Positions 26,017-30,505 of a DNA stretch of 30,505 nucleotides are shown piece by piece (within the stretch, counting starts at the first letter, position 1; each line of letters opens with the position of its first letter). The DNA lies in assembly GCA_009746045.1 (NCBI GenBank), contig RPFO01000847.1, forward strand, positions 1 to 30,505, read 5' to 3'. The notes beneath the pieces were generated by a model that saw only the letters and a list, made by a program, of their open reading frames with translations, was not told the origin of the DNA and searched no databases. Position numbers and translations under genes: made by a program. Source of the DNA: Mesostigma viride (lineage: Eukaryota; Streptophyta; Mesostigmatophyceae; Mesostigmatales; Mesostigmataceae).

Positions 26017-27349
26017 GGCGGTCGGTGCGGGAGCCCTGCTTCCGCTATTTTCATGGCGATTTTTGGGGATGCGCTATGGTCACGTTCGTTGGGAATTTGA
26101 TAGCTAGCTTAACTAACCCCTATGATCTCAAGTCGCCACTGTTTTTCGTTCGTGAAAAATTGCTTTAGACACGAATATTTTGTGGTCTATTGTGCTGTTA
26201 GGTGCGGGGTCCTTCCGGCCTTATGCATCTCGCATAGTCTTGTTTTGTTTCTGCTAGACTTTTTCATAGCGCTTCGTCGGGATGCGTTATTTGAGTTCTA
26301 GACCACCTGTGTTCATCGTCCCCATGACGTTCTTCTACCAGCAATGGTATGTTTTCCAAGTTCTTTGTAATCTTGGTACGTTTGGCTAGCGCCGGTTTGC
26401 TGGCCATGTCTCCGTTCTTGCTGACCCTTTTTGTGGTCAATCTGCACGTTCATTTCATGTCGTGTGTGTTGCCCATTCTTAGGGCATACTTTCTCGTTGC
26501 ATGCTAGGTTTGTTCATGCAGTTTGCGGTTGTGTCTTTTGTACATAGCCTGCGTTTGTGCTCCTGACTTTGTCGTCGCTTCATGTCCCGTTTTAGTCGCT
26601 TTCAACTATCGTTGGTTAATCAGAGCTGTCTTTTCAGTTCGTTCATGTTGGCTAATGCTAAGATCCATGACTATGTCGGTTTATGTTAGTTACCTGTGTG
26701 ATTAAGGTGTGTCAGGACTACGTGTTCTGCTCCTTGTTCACCGTTGGTGCTCTGCCGTAGGTCGGATGCTTTATGTCGTTAATCACATGTTTTATGCGTT
26801 AATCATACATCATGTCCCCTGCATTGTCTAAGAGTTTGCCTGTGTTAGAGCATTTTGTGTGCTTCTTCATGTTTTCAGGCGACGCTAGAGTGAGGGGGGT
26901 GTGATCCAAAGCGCATCTTCCCAACGAAGTTTTTGACTTGGCAACACATGCTAGTTGCTGGGCGATGCGGCAATCTTTCCTGCTGCTTTCGTTGGACACT
27001 CGGCGCTCACCGGTCCGGAGTTCCAGTTTCCAGTTTCCGTGGAGATCGTCTTTTGACTACTTTGACCACGGTGTTTGCTAGCGAGGGGGGTGGATGTTTT
27101 TCGCCCACTTACCCGTGATCAGTTAGTGTTTGATCCTTACCACTGGCCTGGGTTGCATCCCATTTTTGGTTTGGTGCCATGTGGGTAAGGGGGGTGTCAA
27201 GGTTGTACCCAAATGTCACCTTGATAGTGAGTACTGAATTTAATTCTAGAGTCCTATGTTTGGTCAAGGCTTGACTTAGCTATGGCTGAGAGCTTTTCCT
27301 CTAAGTGTTATACTTGACAGGATAGCACTAGAGCAAGGTCATGTGTTGT
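26017..27349 (+). other. Non-coding 3' interior of the retrotransposon
   Basis: No gene is visible. The stretch is T-rich on the plus strand, with many TTG/TGT words and only short random frames. It includes two earlier polypurine-like AGGGGGGTGT sites, at about 26893 and 27187. It occupies the place where integrase and reverse transcriptase would be in an autonomous element, but shows no decayed copy that I can read. Confidence 0.6.
27187..27217 (+). repeat. Cryptic polypurine tract plus LTR-start-like sequence
   Basis: AAGGGGGG is followed directly by TGTCAAGG and then TTGTACCCA. This is the same junction as at the true 3' LTR (27350-27369), with shared TGTCAAGG and a nearby TTGTACCCA. It looks like the remnant of an older LTR boundary. 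Confidence 0.55.
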
Positions 27350-27357
27350 AAGGGGGG
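27350..27357 (+). other. Polypurine tract of the retrotransposon
   Basis: AAGGGGGG lies directly before the TG of the 3' LTR, the expected plus-strand priming site. Confidence 0.85.
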
Positions 27358-28102
27358 TGTCAAGGACATGGTCCTTGTATTTGTACCCACCTGACCTGGC
27401 TAGATAGATAGAGGCTCTTGTACAGGAGCCACTGTTTTTTATCCCGTTGGATTTGGCCTACAAATGAGAAAGTTGTGGCCAGTTTTAGTAATCAGGGAGT
27501 AGTACCTATGCCAAGTGGATCCTTATAGGCAGCTGACAAACCTGTCTATGTCAGCTGACCTATGACATGTCAGATGAGAATCTATGACAGGACAGTTGAC
27601 TGATTGACATGTACACTGTGCATGTCAGATGTGGCGCTGATATGTTCACGCCAGATTTACTTCATCATCATCAGATCACACACAGAGAGATCTTTTATTA
27701 AATAGTTAGATTACTGTGCAGCAGTTACAAGTTAAGACTGTACATCAGTTACAAGATAAGGCTGTACAGCAGTTACAAGATAAGATTTATTCTTGTCTAG
27801 ATCTGATTGGTAGCCTGTACACTGACCTAACCTGATTGGTGGCCTGAGTATTACATGAGAATATTCCTGGGCACATTCCTAGCCAGCCAATCAGGTCATT
27901 CCAGTTTTCTGCCTGTGTTTTTTCCTCGAGTTAATAAAACAACTGAGGAGCCTTGCCAAAGGTACTCCTCACTATCATTCTGCCTCAAACTGAGTCTCTG
28001 TCTCTTTGCTTCCATCCTCCATAGCCTGTACCTGCAAGGACAGGCACATTTGGGTTCCAATCACAAGCATTGTAGAAGGCAAACCCATTAGTTCTTTCAA
28101 CA
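27358..28102 (+). repeat. 3' LTR (745 bp)
   Basis: It has the same length and, line by line, the same sequence as the 5' LTR, beginning TGTCAAGG and ending CAACA. The identity implies a recent insertion. Confidence 0.95.
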
Positions 28103-28107
28103 GTGTT
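28103..28107 (+). repeat. Target-site duplication GTGTT (right)
   Basis: It pairs with 23108-23112, and the host gene's reading frame resumes directly after it. Confidence 0.95.
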
Positions 28108-30505
28108 GTCAGCCGCGTCGAGTGTGGCGGTCGAGAAAGATCTGGTGGTCACGAGCACGGACGGAAACGGCGGCAAGATATCGACGACGAACGGGAATCT
28201 CTTGTTGACCCCCGCAAACGGAGACGTTGTGGTGAACGGGAACCTCCGAGTCGACGGAACCATGGTCACCGTGAACAACACCGTGACCAACACCACGCTG
28301 GTGGACAAGACCGTCGTCCTCGCGACCCCCGCGAACCAAATGGTGTCATCTTGGACGTTCGACAACAACTCGTTCCAGAGCGCGACCAACAAGACGCTCG
28401 TGTTGACCAACGCTTCGGTGCTGAACAGCGCGTTGACACTGGGCACCTCGGGGACGCCAAAAGCAGAGTGCATCGATAGCGCGTTTCCAACGCTATCGTA
28501 CGAACTGGCATTCGATATCAAAATCGCCGGTAATTTGCACGCCACCGATGATCGGATCATATTTTCTTACGGGACCCTGATTGGATACTTGAAAACGAAC
28601 GGATCCATCATGGTCAAAAGTGGCACCGATACGGCCACAAGCGCTACGGGCGTGATCGTAGTGGGGACCAAGCACCGAGTCGTTGTGAGGAGGGCTCTGG
28701 TTCCGAACACCACTTCGGAGCCAAACGCCAACTTGAACTCCACTCTGACCGTTATGATCGACAACGTCTCCCGCATCAACATCACGGGCACCGGCGTCCC
28801 ACTTCACGCCCTCACTTCCCCCGTCACGTTGACCCTCGGCGGTGACGCGGCGTATTCCGCCACCGTCACATTCGACGACGTGCGACTGGAAACGGTTACG
28901 TTGCCACGAACGCGTACTCCACCGGCGCCGGGATCCAGGTATCAGGGGACGGGCGGGTCAACAAATCGGGGATGTGACAGATCCATCACGTGGAACCAAC
29001 CGTCCCTGGCGGTCGGTTTCTCAAGAAAGCGCCGAAACATCGGGTTCGTATTGGCACATCCAAGGCGGACGGATCATGTTCTCGCGCGTCATTGACACAC
29101 AGAAACGCAAGGCTCCTGGTTCGAATGTCTACCTCAAAGACCTCCCGTCTCGCGTGACCAACATCGAGCCGCACCTGTGGAAATTGGCCGCATCCTCTGT
29201 GAATAGTGGAGTGTACACCACGGCCGATAATGGTACCCTGCCTAAGCCGTTGACGTACAGTAACAAGTACGACAACTGGCTGAGTGAGTGGTTGTTCGAC
29301 ACGGATCTATCAAACACCGGAACGGGAACAGATCGAACAAAAGGGCATTTCATTCCGTAGATGTTGCGCCCTCTTATGCCGCGGTGCCGCCATCGAACGG
29401 ATATCTTCGAGTATACGCGGCCGGGAACGGACCCAATCTTCAAGATGGTTTCATGAACGACATTAATAGCACGGGGTATGTAGACAATGACGGATTCGGA
29501 GAATGGACGATCGAGACGCGACAAAAAACAGATCTACTAAATAACGGTGCCGGGTTTAACATATTCAGTGTCGGCAGCGATCCCTCATCCGGAGACTATT
29601 ATCGCATCGCGCTCCAGGCGTTTGGCACAGACCTTTATATAGTAACAACCAACAGACTCTCAACCAACGAGGGCACGATCAAGATTCCTTTTGTAAACAT
29701 GGTTGCGATATCGAACACGACCAACCCCAATGACGGAAACTTTCACAAGTATAGACTTGCACGACTGAAACCTCCCCAGAATAACACAACAACGACCAAT
29801 CCATCCCTATACTTCAAATTTTGGTACGACGGGGCTGAAATTCCTTTGACCATCGGCTCAAACGGAGTCGCATGGGCCAACAACTCAACGCAACTCTACA
29901 ACGTGCCAATAATATATGCCAACGCATCCGTTCGTCTGGGGAGAACGATGAAATCGTCTCACAGCCAGGTCACGTATGTGGACTACATCCGACACGCAAA
30001 CAGTGGCAATTCCGGCGTCAGCGTGTCGCCACCGGTGCACGAAAGTGGAGGGTACTTCAACACGAAGTTCGGATCGACCCCGGGTTACAACGAGTCGTTC
30101 TATTGGACATCCGGGATTGCAAGGGCTGGCGTAAATCTCCTCTTCACGGGCACCATTTCCCCAGTCTCGACAGCGCCGCTGTCTTGGGCGATCGGCGGCG
30201 CCTCGGGGACCAAGGAAGCGCGATGACCGCCCCTTTTGCATGCAGTGTCGCCGGTTCCGCCCAAACGACTGTCGATATGGTCGAACTCGTCTCGTTCGGC
30301 AAGATCGGTACAGCCTTTCAGTACGTGAGCGTATGGGTATGGCGAGGTGGCCGCATATTGATGTTCAACGGGTCCGCATACACGGAAACACCTAATCCGG
30401 TCGTGTCCTCGTCCGAGTTCGTTTTGGGAATCCACCTGCCGAGCTCGGGTCCGCCGGGATGTTCCTCAACGGCGCGTTGGTCACACGACCAACCTATTCT
30501 CTCCC
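28108..30505 (+). CDS. 3' part of the second fibre gene, running off the window
   Basis: This continues the gene begun at 22562. It holds a repeat homologous to the fibre at 5505-8233 (VEKDLVVTSTDGNGGKISTT against VAKDLTLTSTAGGSGKVTTS), a LamG/lectin-like domain (SYELAFDIKIAGN, TLTVMIDNVSRINITG, TVTFDDVRLETV), a GSYWHIQGGRIMFSR motif shared with the paralogue, then a second lectin-like domain (WTIETRQKTDLLNNGAGFNI, YFKFWYDGAEIPLTIG) and the beginning of a third. Four breaks, near 28902, 28969, 29350 and 30215, all read as one missing base. No stop is met in the corrected frame before the window ends, so the full protein exceeds about 980 residues. The role inferred is virion attachment. Confidence 0.7.

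Larger units (their letters stand above)
23113..28102 (+). mobile_element. Ty1/copia-type LTR retrotransposon, gag-protease only, 4,990 bp
   Basis: Two 745-bp LTRs (TG...CA) that look identical by eye flank a 3.5-kb interior. A tRNA-iMet-like primer site follows the 5' LTR, and a polypurine tract precedes the 3' LTR. The single coding region has a copia-type Gag, a CCHC zinc knuckle, an aspartic protease site and a GAG-pre-integrase-like piece, but no integrase, reverse transcriptase or RNase H. It must therefore have moved with enzymes supplied in trans. The perfect 5-bp target duplication and matching LTRs indicate a recent insertion. Its base composition (lower GC, many TG/CA) differs from the viral genes on both sides. 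Because this is a eukaryotic nuclear element, the viral DNA was in a nucleus when it was hit. Confidence 0.93.

Noticed and set aside
28108-30505. Fibre gene as an ancient decaying pseudogene
   Set aside because: All four breaks are single-base losses and no premature stops were noticed in the corrected frame. The only firm lesion is the recent retrotransposon insertion.

Overview
The window looks like DNA from a large nucleocytoplasmic DNA virus (NCLDV / Nucleocytoviricota-like), very probably integrated in a eukaryotic chromosome. The viral reading rests on tightly packed genes on both strands with 0-20 bp gaps and tail-to-tail overlaps, no introns or rRNA/tRNA, an OTU-type cysteine protease, several small membrane proteins, a short protein with the 'KTPGGLTxxDLxKNKR' signature known from NCLDV hypothetical proteins, two long beta-repeat/lectin-like fibre proteins, and TATA(C/G/A) motifs just upstream of many start codons. 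The eukaryotic-host reading rests on a complete 4,990-bp Ty1/copia-type LTR retrotransposon inserted inside one fibre gene, with two apparently identical 745-bp LTRs and a perfect 5-bp target duplication. I cannot name the virus or the host. An algal or protist host is only a guess.

Layout. 72-5508 (+): a basic protein, the OTU protease, a small membrane protein, and two genes that start with the same short Cys/His module. 5505-8233 (-): a large fibre/adhesin-like protein. 8292-10488 (+): a remnant and two tandem paralogues ending in a Cys/His cluster, then a convergent small PD-(D/E)XK-like nuclease gene. 10905-12227 (-): an Ala-rich coiled-coil protein. 12228-12976: the only long intergenic stretch outside the retroelement, full of direct and inverted repeats and a telomere-like array. 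12977-21299: a mostly minus-strand block with a probable membrane-anchored virion protein, small proteins, an exceptionally large IS630/Tc1-like DDE protein, a two-TM membrane protein and a helical protein. 21381-22549 (+): two more small genes. 22562-30505 (+): a second fibre gene, split by the retrotransposon and running off the window.

Reading frames. About 30 single-base frame breaks interrupt otherwise convincing genes. By hand count all but two behave as the loss of exactly one base, many in G/C runs. They occur in viral genes and in the young retrotransposon alike, and correcting them gives whole-codon lengths with no stop codon that I noticed. I therefore read them as sequence/assembly errors and give whole-gene spans, with the break sites stated.

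The genes do not form a recognisable metabolic pathway. They look like a virion/host-interaction segment: attachment fibres, membrane proteins, P(S/T)AP-motif and Cys/His-module proteins, a deubiquitinase-like protease and nuclease/transposase-like enzymes.
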